Source of the DNA: Cymbidium sinense
Taxonomy: Eukaryota > Streptophyta > Magnoliopsida > Asparagales > Orchidaceae
Assembly: GCA_021442155.1 (NCBI GenBank)
Contig: CM038222.1
Span: 108,937,121 to 109,001,120, forward strand
Direction: 5' to 3'
DNA length: 64,000 nucleotides
Shown: positions 1 to 12,479 of the stretch, one piece after another
Position numbering within the stretch: the stretch's first letter is position 1
Layout: each line of letters opens with the position of its first letter
Program-made: the position numbers and the translations under genes
The notes under the pieces: generated by a model
What the model saw: only the letters and a program-made list of their open reading frames with translations
The model's database searches: none
Told to the model about the DNA's origin: nothing

Positions 1-110
1 CTTTCGAGATTGGCTCCACTTCTGAATGTTTGCTAATGACCAAGAGTCAAAATAAAAATAGAGGTAGGAGGCTTAAAAGGTAGGCCCTTAAGGAAAGAAA
101 ATAAAAGGAG

Positions 111-2280
111 ATGTTAGAAATTGAACAAGCTAGGGTGGGGGAGGGGTATACCCTTCTAGATACTTCTCATCTTCTAGGAGGTAACATATTTCATCCTATT
201 TCTACAATCCAGGGAGAGAAAAGTATATCTAGAATTACGAGTTCCCCACCTCATCCCTTTACTTATGAAAGTAGAAAGAGTTTTAGACTAGCGAATAGGG
301 AGACTCATGGTAGATTATAACAAACCCTTCATAAAACTTCGAGGTCCTCATCCTATACCAAGGAAAAGTTACTTAGGGTTATGAAGGGATAAGACTCCAG
401 AGAGCTTGAGAGAGAAATCTTAGGGAAGCCCATGATTTCCTAAAATAAAGGAAAGGAAAAGGTGGTCTTCTTGGATAGAAAAAGATCCTATCAGCCCATG
501 CATGTTATACCAGAGCAGTATCATCACCCAAGGAGGTCATTAACTTGGCATAAGGATAAGTCAACTAGCTCAGGGAAGAATAGGATTATCCCTTGGAAAG
601 AGATCAAGAGAGTTTATGTTAGGAAAACCACATTGGCTACTAAGCCAAAGAGACACTAACCATTAAAATTAGAGAGACCACATGTTATTCAACCTACTAG
701 AAAAAGTTCTTCAACACCTTTGTCTCGAACTGAAGGCTGGTCCTCATCTCATACCTCTAGTAAGGAGATTGAACCTTCTTTTTTATTCTCCATATAAAAA
801 AGAAATTTCAAGTGAGATACACTTTGGTTTGGGAGCCACTCTTGTTATAAAGAAAGTCACCACCATTCAAGGAAACCATGAAAGGGAAACATCCAAAATA
901 AAAAGCATGGATGTAGAAGAGGAATCTAAAGTCATGTTTAATAGAAATGGTAATCCACTTCATCTAACAAAAGAAGAAATGGAGGTCATTGAAATAGAAG
1001 ATGAGGAGAAAGAAAAGTAAGTAGGATTTAGGAACAATTTGAGTTAGATGAGAAAGAAAAAGTAAGTAGGATTTAGGAACACTATGACTTAGATAAGGAT
1101 GACCTATTAGATGACGACTCAAAACTACTTATTACACATGTTTTTATGGTAGACATGAGGGCATCTAAGAAAGAGCAAGAAGAAACACATGATATTATGA
1201 AACATAGTTTTATACTTGATCCTACTCAATAGTTGATCCTTCAATTACAAAAAAAGGATGATTAGATTTTGAGGATGGAAAAGAAGATGGAAGAGATGAT
1301 TATGACTATGCAATCAATCCAAAGTCTAATTTTTGCCTCTTCTCAACCACATTCTTTAGAACAACCAGAAGAGACCCATCCTACTGATGAGAAGAAGTTA
1401 GGTTTAGGAGAGCATCACCAAGAGCAAAAAATAATAGATGATGCATCTCCCAAAATTGACTTAAAGTAGCTAATGTAATAGTAGGTGAAAGAGGCATTTA
1501 CACAATCTTAAAGTACAACTCTAATTCCAAAAGAAGGACCCTATCCTGAGGAATATGACTCTACACCTTACCCAAAGGGATTTGTACCCTCTTCATTCAA
1601 AGTTTTTGATGGGACAGGCAATCCCAAATAACATTTGGCACATTTTTGAGCAAGTTATTATAATGTCAGAGGAAGTGATTCCCTGTTGTTTAAGCATTTT
1701 GTTAGTAGTTTGATTGGGGTTGCCTTTTATTAGTATGTAAAAATACCAAATGGTTCAGTGCACACTTTCACTGAACTAGAAAATATATTTGTGAAATGAT
1801 TCACTAGCACACTGCACCATGTTACTATAAGTGATTTAGTCAATGGGAAACAAAAGCCAAGCGAATCCCTTATAGATTATATTTTGAGATGGAGGATTCT
1901 CTGCCTCAAGTGTGAGCCTCAACTACAAGAGCAGCATGCTGTAGAGATCCTCCTCTAAAATTTTGATGGCCCTATTGTCTTTATGTTAAAATTCTTTACT
2001 ATCAAAATCGTTAGAAAATTATTAAGTAAAGTCTCTAGCCTTCAAGAAGAAGCTTCATAGGATGTTGTTCTTAAGAGATCAGTCCACCAAAGAACCATCA
2101 AAACTTACAAAAGTGCTGGAAAAGAAGACAGGCAATGTCTCTGCCATAGACAAAAAAAAGCTCCAATTTAGGTTCAAGTAGAGTGACCATTACCTTATAG
2201 ATCATCACAATAATAATTGTCACACTGTGAGAAAAATTTGTGACACTACATAGAATTTAGGATTTTCTTATTTGGATGAT
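111..2280 (+). pseudogene. Degenerate Ty3/gypsy (Tat-like) gag remnant
   Basis: Open pieces at 111-320, 462-659, 682-1020 and 1269-1469 are followed by a stop-ridden stretch at about 1560-2060 that reads as a retrotransposon gag core. Recognisable pieces are PKGFVPSSFKVFDGTGNPK, HTFTELENIFVK, ISDLVNGKQKPSESLIDYIL and RWRILCLKCEPQL. These match, block for block, the minus-strand gag of the large element at 29330-30228 (for example FIYYILRWHNLSMKC), so both come from one family. A charged, possibly coiled-coil stretch (1269-1330) sits at the same relative place as in that gag. A His/Cys stretch near 2200-2240 (DHHNNNCH) may be the relic of a nucleic-acid-binding end. Several in-frame stops make it non-functional. 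The part before 1269 is assigned only by position. Confidence 0.72.
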
Positions 2281-2295
2281 TAAATGCATCATTAA

Positions 2296-2545
2296 GAAGT
2301 AAACATATTATCTCGAGAGATAAACATATTATCCTATAATGAATTTGATTATTTAATAAAAGACTCATAAAGCTGATGGGTCTTTAATATACTAGAGAGT
2401 TTTCCCCTAAACTACATGGAAAGTTAAACATGGTTTATTTTAAATTGGATTCATTATTCCTATAAGGGCAAGCTCATATAGTTAATTATATTCTAGGAAC
2501 AAAGGATCTCTTCCTAAGAACTCTCTATTAAGGAAATAAGCTATT
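2296..2545 (-). repeat. Diverged fragment of the giant Tat-like LTR
   Basis: This stretch aligns in the same direction with 5868-6110 and 34010-34250 in the two giant LTRs. Shared blocks include a CTCGAGAGATA / CTCGAAAGATA start, an ACATGGAAA-AGTTAAA-like block, GGTTTATTTTAAAT, and AGTTAATTA-ATCCTA. It is much more diverged than the two LTRs are from each other. Its orientation is opposite to the neighbouring gag remnant, so the two do not form one intact element. Confidence 0.6.
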
Positions 2546-5500
2546 ATTTTTATGGATTTCTAAGTTGGTTTCCAAAGGACATGATAATTTAAATTTTTAA
2601 TTAGGAATGCTACAAAGTGGAAAGACTTATTTTTGGAAGCCAATCTGTGGATTTCAAATCATTAGTTGCTTGCCAAGCCCACATGTCCTATTGGGCTATG
2701 CTAAGGGACTTATTCAGCAACTACAAACAAATATTATTTATATATTTATTTATGATGGTAGTCCCTTTTAACATTGCCCCCAATAGAAGATAACATTAGA
2801 TATAAAAAAATTTCCTACCATGCAGTCTAATAGATAAACAATCCTAGACATGTAGTGTAAATAGTACACAACAAAATAAGTAAATTTGTGGAAAGTCTAA
2901 TTAATATATTATACTTAAGTAATAAATGTATCCTTACCTTTTGGTAGATGACAAGTCTCTAAAAGATCACTAAATCATCCTAAATTAAGATTAATTTAAC
3001 TTTTAAAGACATTATTTTATATATTCATAGTACTGTAGCTTTGAATGAAGTTTATGAAACTCAATATCATGGGCATGATACCACAAAATTTATATTGAAT
3101 AAAAAAAATTAAGACCATGAACATAATCTCTATAATTAAAACTGCATTTCTCTCTCATTTTACTACATTTATTCTTTTTTATATTTAGATTTTATTGAAG
3201 TGATTCATAGACATTCAAAATCAATGCCCATGCTTGCTTTTGACACCTGGTTGCCTTCCTGCCTTCCATATGTGGGCTAGCAACAAGAAAGAAGCCTTAA
3301 TTCCTCCAATATTCATAATATACACATTTCTTATACAACCTTTCAAGCGTCCACAATATTGCACTAAAAATAAGTAATTTTGTGGCTAATCGACCTAACC
3401 TATGTCTAGGGTCCGTGACCTAGTAATCTAGTGTGTGAAGAAAATAGGCTTTTGTGGCAAGACTTTGCTAAGCCTTTTTAGATTCAAGTTTTAATTTGGA
3501 TTTTTCAGATTTGTTTGATTTATCTTTAGATGATTTTCATTCAAATGATTTAATGATATGTGATTCTTGTTTTCATTTTTAAGTTAATTTTTTATGGATT
3601 CTAATTTTTCAAGAATAAAAGGTAGAATAGATTTCACTTTGGGTGGAACCCATTCTATTCAATATTCTAAATCCTAATAAAATGAATCCCTTACTGTAAG
3701 ATGAAGGTTCATTCTGAAGGTTTAACTAATATCCTAACCATCTTAATTAACCTCCTATGGATTCATTTAAATGATTTGGTTTGAATTAGTTAAATGAATG
3801 TTTTAATTTTGTCTTTGGAATTTAATTCTTTGTTTCTTTTCTTTTGATTTGATTACATGTTTCTGATATTGGATTATTTTCAATTTGATTAGACTTATTT
3901 GATGAAAAATTGATCTTAATGTTTGTTTTATTAATGTTTATGTTCATTTAATTTATATTTATATAGTTTGAATTATGTTAACCTAACACATTTAGGTTAA
4001 TGTTTTAAGCCAATCTTGATTTAAATTAATTATGTGTTAAGATTCCATTAATTGATTTAACATGAATTTAATGGATTATTAACTTTATAGTTTATTTAAA
4101 TTTTGTATTTTTAATTGTTTCCATTAAACCCTAAGTTTCTAATTAATCAAATTCTTTAACTTAGAGTGTTGAAAATTTATTCTTAGGTTTTCTCATGTTG
4201 ATGAAGATGTTTCAAATCAATTTATAAATTTTTATAATTTGTTGCAATTTTTTTATTTATTATTTCATGTAAATCAACGTAGGGATTGAAAATTCAATAA
4301 TTTTCAATCTATAGGTCAATTAGCCTTGAATTTTTTATGGCAAGTTGGTTCCTTGATAATTTGATTTTCCTAAATTTTCATTTTAATCTCATGCATGATT
4401 AGGGTTTAATTAAAATTTTAATTATATGATTAAAACCTAAATTAAACTTAATTTAGAAGGAATTACTTAGGGGTTTTTTTTAGATTCCTCTTCAAAAGAT
4501 GCATTAATGAGGGTTCATTTGGAATTTTTGGAATTTTGGTTGATTTGTTATGATTTTTCAAAGTTCAGGTTGATTAATTAATTTAATTAAATGCCAAATT
4601 AGGTCATTTTATGATTTATTGAGCTTCAATAAGTTTTAATGATGTGTTTAAGTTCATTAAGGTTTTTTTAATGTGATTTAAGGTGATTTCATAATTTTTC
4701 ATGATTTTTTGATTTAAATATTAATTTATTTTATTAAAATTAGGGTTTGATATTGAAAATTCAATATTTTCTAATTTCTTTAGCAATAAATCATGAACAT
4801 TTTTTTCTAAGGTGTATTTTAACCCTAATTGCAGTTTCCCAAGATTCACATTGATTGGATTAATGGTTTGTGATTAATTTAGTTTGATTATTTTCATTTA
4901 AAATCAAATTAACCCAAAATTACCCAAAATTAATTGGTGATTTTGAGTTTAATGGATGTTACTCATTGAGATGAATCCATTAAGCCCTTGTTTGTATTTT
5001 TTTATATTTTACTTTTATATAATTATTTGAATTTTCTATTTTTTTACCATTCGTAATTAAGAAAAATTAGGATTTTTCATTTTTAATGGGCGACGTCATT
5101 GCCTCGTGGTGTGGTGCCATTGAGCCATATGAATTCCACGATCTAACTAAGCTAGTTGAGTCTGATAAATTTTCTAAAACACTTAAAATAAATAATAATA
5201 GCTTCAAGAATATATATTTATTGTTAATAAAAATCTAAATTAAGAATACAATCATAATGATGAATGTGAATAATTTATCCTGCAAAGAAATTGTTAGTTT
5301 TTATTACAAAAGATTTATTATCATCAAATAATATGATAAGATATACAAGGTGTATGCTCATCAAATTTCTAGTTTGATAATTGGTACATGGATGACCATC
5401 TAAAATGTCTCCCAAGCTTTTATCCCACAAATCTTGCTATCACTAACTTTTGGCTACAAAATCAATGAAAAATAATTAAATTAAAATAATATGTACCATA

Positions 5501-5727
5501 TTTTATGATTTATGATATCATCAAAATGCTTATAATTCCTATCTTAAAGGATTAAGTGATTATTCAATACAACAACAACAATCAATTCATATCAAAGATA
5601 ATTTACAAGAATTTGAAATTTGGCTCCATTGCAGCATGGATGCAAATGATTTAGAATAATACTTTAAAACTATCAATCTTCTTCTACATATGGAGGTTAT
5701 TTTATATCTTTTTCTAGTAAATGATTG
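2546..5727. other. AT-rich stretch without a gene
   Basis: No coding region is visible. The sequence is rich in TTAAT/AATTA runs and resembles in composition the middle of the giant LTRs (9100-10190). A GC-richer patch near 5090-5125 (GGGCGACGTCATTGCC) recalls the LTR patch at 10195-10240. It may be a heavily decayed continuation of the LTR fragment at 2296-2545, but no clear base-by-base alignment can be seen by eye. Confidence 0.4.
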
Positions 5728-7326
5728 TGGTGAATTATTTTCTCATCTTCATCTATCCTCTATTATAAAGGAGGGGTGAAAACAAGAAACTTTGGCCTTG
5801 TCAGAACACCACGTAGATACGCAGATGTTCTTATTAGGGTGATCAAGTATGACATTGAGGGGAGGTGTACTATCTCGAAAGATAGAAGTCACCACCATAC
5901 AATGGACCTAATCACCTGAATAAAGACTCCTAAGGACTATGGGTCATCGTATGTATGAAAGATTCATCCCCTACTTAACATGGAAAAGTAAAGCAGGGTT
6001 TATTTTAAATCAGGTTCATTAAGTTTCCTATGGAGGCAAGCTTCCATAGTTAATTACATCCTAAGGAATAGGATTCCTTAGGAATACTCTCAATTAAGGT
6101 AAATGATAGTTGCTTTTAAAGATTTCAAATATAAGACAATCAATCAATTGGTTTATTTTTAGAAGATCAAGTGCGATGGATCAATAGGAGGGAGTTATTA
6201 TTGAAGCCAAATGAAGATAAGTAAGGTATGCTTAGGATACTAGGAAGCCTAGTAAGCACCCCAAACTATCTTATAGTTGGGCTTTATATTTTTGAAATTG
6301 AAGTGATTTATTTGTTTGAGTTGAATTTTTATTAGAAATCTAGGGCTTACAATTCCATGACACAAGATTATGGAAATGCCTAAGAGGTGAGGATTTATGC
6401 TTGTAGCCTGCAAAGGGAAGTAGCAACCTCTGAACCTAAATCTAGGGAGCTTTGGAGAGGACCACAACCATGACCTAAATCTAAGGAAAAAATGAGTATT
6501 TGGTTTACCACCACAAGAGAGGATAAACCACCCAACTATTGGACTTACAATCGCCTGGGGGGTGGCCACCAATTAACTCATCCTATGATTTTAAATACAT
6601 GTAAGCAAGTCATATGTTTTGCAAGATAGCTAGGCTGTTGTTTATTTAGAAAGAGACTAAGTCCTTAAACGCACTCCCTAAAAGACTAGATCATGTAGGG
6701 CATGATTAATGACTTAAATCTAATGCAAAATTTATTATATTTTTTTTTTCATTTTGGACAATCAATTTGACATATGCTTTAAGATTCATATTCCTAATGT
6801 ATGAAAAATTAGATTATGGGCCAAAATCAGCAAGAAAAGGAGGTGTGTTTCCACCATAGCTCTCAAAGGTCAAGCCAAGTTCTCTGGCAAAGGTGGAAGC
6901 CCTCCAAAATAAGAGTAAAATAATATGCTTTTTTATGCATGATGTGAAAACATGTAACATCCAGCTAAGATGTTGATAAATCTTTTATCTTATTTATAAC
7001 TTAGGCTTTAGGTGACATTATGAGTTGTTTAATTTTAGTTTAAATTAATTAGTTGGATAGAAAATTTATTTTCCTAAGAGCCTAATCGTTATCCAGGTCA
7101 TACATAAAAGCAAGGAAGAAACTAGGAAAATAAGTCATCTTAATGCACAAGCTAAACAAACATCAAATAATTTATAAAGCTAGCGCAAAAGAATAAGAGG
7201 CCATTTATGGTTGGGCTCCATCGCATAAACCTAAAAATAAATTGGGTAGCTGAGCTCTACCCTTATACAACCCGGATTACAAATGAATTAATTATAATCA
7301 AGAAGGAATTCATGTTATGGGGGTCT

Positions 7327-7388
7327 TCATTCTTCATTCTTCTTTTCTTCTTTCTTCTTTCTTCTTTCTTCTTTCTTCTTTCTTCTTT
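7327..7388. repeat. Pyrimidine microsatellite (CTT/TTCTTTC type)
   Basis: A run of TTCTTTC/CTTCTTT units is seen inside the giant LTR. The right LTR has a shorter version at about 35467-35515, so the array has changed length since the two LTRs separated. An open frame at 7207-7476 crosses it and is a by-product of the simple sequence. Confidence 0.85.
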
Positions 7389-10300
7389 TGGTTGGTTGGA
7401 ATTTGGTTGCTCCAAAGGCTTCACATGGTACATAAGACATAGACTTATAATAAATGTTCATCCTAATCCCCCATAAAAATCATTCCAAATCCTAATTACA
7501 AAATTATATGAAAATGGGAAAAGGGAAATCTAACTAAAATATGCAAAATAGAGATTAGCTAAACAAACCACACAATCCCAAACATGTATATGAATAAATT
7601 GGACTTAGTAACCCACACATGGGTAACCAAGTCTAGCTAGCCTATTTTGGATTATGCTTAGGGGTAATAACAACCTGCACAGTAAAAGCATTTATATTTT
7701 TATTTTTATTACAGCGTCCCTTAAGCACAATCTCCTGTAGAAGATAATAGTTAGACTAAGATCGCCCTACTATTTAGTCTACGTATATACACCCTAACTT
7801 CCAGAGTAAAATATTACATCACAAAATAAAAGCAAACATCAAACCACGCACTACCCTAACCTAAAGCTCAAAATGGTGACTTAGCTTAATGTGTGTTCCA
7901 TTTAAGATTTGTGTGGTATGTCTTGGCAAGGATTTAAGGTTAAAGTTTTCTAAGTATGAAAATGTTCAACTTAGAGGGTGATTTCATTTAAGTGGTTTAG
8001 TTGATTTGGTTGATTTTACTTGATGATTTGATTATATTTGAGTGAACCTATAATTAATTACTAAGTGTTGTAAAGAGAGGAAAAGAGAAAAGAACTTCTA
8101 TTTTCTCCATAACTTAAGTAATTTCTAAGGTAGATTCATTAAAGATTTTTATTTAGTAAATTTTTTATTATGTGTTTTAATTAATCCTAAGTTTGGATTT
8201 TTCCCTAAACAAACCTATTCAAAAAGAAAGGCATTTTAAGATTAAGTAAAGTGAATTACTACCACAAAACACACAACACTTTATTTCTTTCCAACATGTG
8301 TAACATGCATATGGATGGATCCTAAACATATCTATACATGAAAATGGAAATGTTTAGCACACCTTGATGATGAATGCTAAGAGAGTTTGTTTAAGAAATT
8401 TGGATGTTTTTATGATGCATGATTTTGTTAAGTAGAAAAGAGGGATTCTTTTATCCATTATTCATATGCACATTTGCATGTATGAAACACATAAGTGAGT
8501 ACGGTGCCATTGTTTTCTACACCAAGGGTGTAAGGTACAAGATCTACTTGGGGCTAATTAAATTCTCGCAACCCCAGGATGTTCAGACTAATATACCACT
8601 TTTCTTAAATACATGTTCATCTACAAAATCAAAATGGATGGAAAAAGAGCCATGCAAAAAGTTTATGTTTATTTGTTTGATTTGTTTATGCAATTTACAT
8701 GTGTAAGTGTGAATATCCTTCTTAATTGGTAACATAGGAATGGATTTAAGCAAGTGTCGTGTTCTTTTTAAATGAACTATACACTTTGCAAATCCTATCC
8801 AAAACTATGTTAACAGAGATTAGAAGGAAAAGTCAGATAATGCACATCTTTATACTATACTCACAAGCAAGCTTACAAATAATGTAGCATACCTTTCATT
8901 TGCATTATTCAAATTATAAGTTTTGAAAGTAATTTTGAATTTAATAGTGATAATAGCTATTCATATTCTTACTTTAGCCAAAACATGCAATTTGACATAA
9001 AGAAAACATTTCAATTTAATTTAATTCTTCAAAAGACATGAATGTATGATTTTTATATGACATACATATTTAGCATGCTAGGAAAGAAATAAAGTGAGAA
9101 AGCATGTAAATTCATTCACCCTAATTAATTCCTAAAGGTAATCCTATGGAATAAGATTGTTTAAAGTGAATCAAAATTATTTAAAGAAGTTTTTAGTTTT
9201 GTTTTGAGTTTGATTTGAATTTAGAAAATGTGAAAAGGTTTGCTGGTCCTAACCCATCTCCCACATGTGTATGTTATTTAGTTTAATTTTAGAACTATTA
9301 GATTGATTTTATATTTTGTTTAGGTTAAGGTGTACATTAAGTCCATTAATTATCCCTTACCTAGACCATTTTAACATATTTAACCAAATAATTATGAGCC
9401 AATGTATGAAAAAAAATCACAAGGAATTTAAATCAATAATGCACCTAAGAAAGAAATGGGCCTAATGCATTTAGCTCATAATTAATGATTAATTAAATTA
9501 AAGAATTTAATTTAAGTACTTTCATAACCCTTCCCACACATATGGGTTAGGTATGATTTCCTTAAGCTACTTAGGTTATTGAACACCTAAGTATCTACCC
9601 AAGAAGGAACTTATTTAAATTAAGATTGATTTGATTTTAAAATTTTGATTAATTAAGCCATTTAATTAAGTGATTAAACTATTTAATTAGTTTGCACTTT
9701 AATTAGATTTTTATCCAAATGAAATGAACTTAGGGGAAAAGATTTGGGAGAGGACTCCTAATCTCATTCCCTAAGTCCATTCACTATTCTAAAGTAATTA
9801 ACAAACTTAATTAATAAATTTATCACTATTTAATAAGTTAATTAAGAGAGTAATTAGGAGTGAATCAAGTAATTACCCTAATTAAACCATTAATAAATTC
9901 CAAGAAAATTAGGGGAGGCATAAGTCATCCCACTAAACATACATGAGAAGTTTGGAATTAATCAATGAAATAATAAGAGAGTAATTAACATAATTCCATT
10001 CCTAATAAAGCCCAAATTGCATGAAATTTACTATTCAAAATTAATTGAATTTAATTTTATATTATTCTCCTTTGAAATATCTTCAAAATGCATTTGAGTT
10101 TGTATTTTTTTTATTTTTTCACATTTAGTTATGTAATTTTGAAGATCATGTGATTAAAATTTAATTAAATCCTTAATTATATAGTTAATCTCATCGGCGC
10201 CACATGGACCACTGATGCGGCACGCGCTTTCCACGTGGCACGATGAGATTCACTATTTAAGTAGTCAAATCAAGTGTCACGTCAGATGGCGGTGCTACAC

Positions 10301-11270
10301 AGTTTCTCCCTGGACCGTCCAATCAAAGATTAGATGGTCCAGATTAAACCTGTGGATTAGAGGGGATTAACATGTGGATCTAACATGGATTAATTAAGAT
10401 CGTCCATCCAAAACATGCAGGATGGCCTGTCCGTGATTCGTCCCTGAGCTCGCTTGCAGGAGAGGGAAATTGTTCATCCCTTAGGGCTCGATTGAGCTCA
10501 GATTGAGCTAAAAATTGAACCCACACCATCATCATGCAAGGAGATGAAGATTTAATGGTGAAAATCACTCGGGGTGAAACATTCTTTCACAAAGGACCAA
10601 AAATAATTTAATGCAAGCTCAATTTTGAATAGTACCTAACCGGAGGCTATCACCGGTTCTCCCAACCGATGAGGTAGCTTCGCCTACTAGAGATGAAGCC
10701 CTATTAAAGATTTGAGTGGCTGAGGTTGAGTAGATCTTCCTATTGACCAAAGTCCTCTTCAAATGCTTGCGGCCTTAGTCTAGACCCCTCTTCCCGTGCT
10801 TGAACACTTGGAAGAAGAGTTGGGTGAGCTCGATTGGGTCCCCTCAAGGTGCTTGAAGGAGGAATTGAGCTGAAATTGAGTAATGGATGAGTTGGAAAAA
10901 TCCTTGAGCTCCCTTATTTTTGGCTTAAGAAAATCGAGAATGGAGAAATCAAACTAGCTTGGGAGACCTTAGGGGAGCTTGGAATTGCTTCCTCTGAGTT
11001 CCTATGCTTCAATCAAATGTGAGTCTATGCCAATGAAATGAAATTATGGGGAGTATATCTCCCACTAGAAGGATCAAATGACCGAGAGTGTAGATGTCAT
11101 TTTGATCAAATTGATCACCTTGGGTGAGTTGTTTTGTCCATTTGAGGTGGCACATGGTTCAGTTTTGGTAGAGGGAGGTAGTGGAGAAGTTTCCATGTGC
11201 CAAAGAGAGTGTGGGAAGTGATCTCATGTGCTTATTTTGAGTGGGGTGGTCGATTTTGGGTTTGGGTTCA

Positions 11271-11275
11271 ATTAG
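11271..11275. repeat. Target site duplication ATTAG (left)
   Basis: ATTAG directly precedes the left LTR of the nested element and is repeated at 17868-17872 directly after its right LTR. The uninterrupted right giant LTR reads across the equivalent point near 38890. Confidence 0.93.
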
Positions 11276-11730
11276 TGATGTAGGACACGGGTACTTTTTA
11301 TGATATGATGTTTATTACACCGATAATTCTTAAATCCTCACAAAGAGTAATGATAAGTGCACACTACTATTGAGCACATTCACAATATTATGAATTTAGT
11401 GAAGTTGAAAAGATCTTAGTTAAAGTTATGTCAACCACACTAGAGGCCTGAATCTTATAAGTGCAAAGAAATAACTGAAAAGTTATGAACGATCTAACCT
11501 GTAGCAGATTTAAAATAACCAGCAGCGAAGCGAGGATAAGTTGAAGTCGACGTCTACAAACAGTCTGTTGTTGTGGAGATCGCGTTCCTTCTTTAGAAGT
11601 CCTTCTCTAAGGGTTGTGAACTCACACAGTCAAGTAGTCCGTCACTCAAGAGGAAAGCACAAAAGAAAAAAGAAATTTAAGAAGATAACTTTCATTCCAA
11701 ATTCAAGTACAAAGCATTACAAGAGTCTCC

Positions 11731-11740
11731 CTATTTATAG
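11731..11740 (-). promoter_or_regulatory. TATA-like box in the 3' LTR of the nested element
   Basis: CTATAAATAG is read on the minus strand. The same box is conserved in the other LTR at 17465-17474, in the direction of element transcription. Confidence 0.6.
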
Positions 11741-11875
11741 GAATGAAAGGGAGAGTTACGAATACTCAAACCTAACTCCAAACTCAAACCTAACACCATC
11801 ATAACTACACCTACCACCACCTACTATCAAACCTACCACCATTATCAAACCTACCACTCATTCCATACCTACTAC

Positions 11876-12035
11876 AATGACTCATGGGCCATGACATAAG
11901 AATAGCCCAATACATATAAGCTCAAGACATATACAAAATATAAAAGCCCAATAATAATGACTCATGGGCCATGACATAAGAATAGCCCAATACATATAAA
12001 CTCAAGACATGTATAAAATATAAAAGCCCAATAAT
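11876..12035 (-). repeat. Two tandem 80-bp units within the LTR
   Basis: The unit starts AATGACTCATGGGCCATGAC and repeats at 11876 and 11956 with few differences. The other LTR carries the same pair at 17624 and 17698, with a shortened first unit. The units lie in the part of the LTR upstream of the TATA-like box with respect to element transcription, so they could be promoter or enhancer repeats (inference). Confidence 0.85.
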
Positions 12036-12073
12036 ACATAACTTAAATTATAACAAAAGGCCAAATCATTCAT

Positions 12074-12427
12074 TTAAGCTTTATGATGATGGCGTCGATG
12101 ATGGTGATGATGATGCCCTGCATCAGCACTCCCCGGCTTTAAAAGATTCTCCTCTGGAGAATGAAAATCCAAGTACTCTTGTAATAATTGTGAGTCTAGT
12201 TGATGTAACTCATCAAATATAAGCCATGAATCTTTAAGTGGAGAAAGACCTTTCCACCAGAAACCTTTGAGTGCCTCCATCGATGTGATGAGGTCTTCTA
12301 AAATTTGATCCGGATGATGTGAACTTAAGCGGCGAGATGGTATAGGAGTCGATGATGAAGTATGAACCTGCATGTCGACTATTTGCGAGGGAATAGTGTC
12401 ATCCATGGCTTGCCCATGGTACAACAT
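12074..12427 (-). pseudogene. Chromodomain-like C-terminus of pol (nested element)
   Basis: The 117-residue frame contains GFWWKGLSPLKDSWLIFDEL followed by LLQEYLDFHSPEENLL. The aromatic-W-K-G-L core and the acidic W-x-x-x-x-E/D-L block resemble the end of a retrotransposon chromodomain, which steers integration to chromatin. The frame passes through the polypurine tract (12126 onward) and ends inside the 3' LTR. There it encodes a histidine-rich tail, GHHHHHHRRHHHKA, from CAT repeats at the LTR start. The part before residue 50 is weakly recognisable. The domain assignment is moderate. Confidence 0.6.
12126..12140 (-). promoter_or_regulatory. Polypurine tract of the nested element
   Basis: On the minus strand AAAGCCGGGGAGTGC abuts the 3' LTR start TGATGCAGGGC. 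A purine-rich tract at this exact place primes plus-strand DNA synthesis in LTR elements. Confidence 0.75.
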
Positions 12428-12479
12428 TAAATCGATACATTAAATATTGGAGAAATTCCGATTCATTGGAAGATCTATT

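Larger units (their letters stand above)
5728..11275 (-). repeat. Giant LTR of the Tat-like element, left copy, distal part (3' LTR)
   Basis: The copy begins TGGTGAATTATTTTCTCATC, matching TGATGAATTATTTTCTCATC at 33871. It then stays alignable with the right LTR to 38890 in the same direction. No primer site lies left of 5728, as expected for the outer (3') LTR of a minus-strand element. A 537-bp segment (7771-8307) is absent from the right copy. The LTR is broken at 11275 by the nested element, where the last five bases ATTAG are the target site. Open frames inside (6249-6572, 7207-7476, 8419-8706, 10380-10568) show no coding signature. Confidence 0.87.
11276..12125 (-). repeat. Left LTR (3' LTR) of the nested element
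   Basis: The 850-bp repeat is closely similar to 17033-17867, with scattered substitutions and small indels (for example GGACACGGG after TGATGTA only here). It holds a TATA-like box on the minus strand at 11731-11740, a (CCTACCACCAT)-like tract near 11805-11870, and two copies of an 80-bp unit. The pol reading frame of the element runs into its first 52 bases. Confidence 0.95.

Noticed and set aside
7207..7476. Open frame rich in Phe/Leu
   Set aside because: It spans a CTT-type microsatellite in the LTR. The repeat itself creates the frame.
8419..8706. Open frame (95 codons) conserved with 36019-36273
   Set aside because: The similarity only reflects that the two LTRs are copies of one another. 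The frame is shortened by a shift in the right copy, and no protein signature is present.
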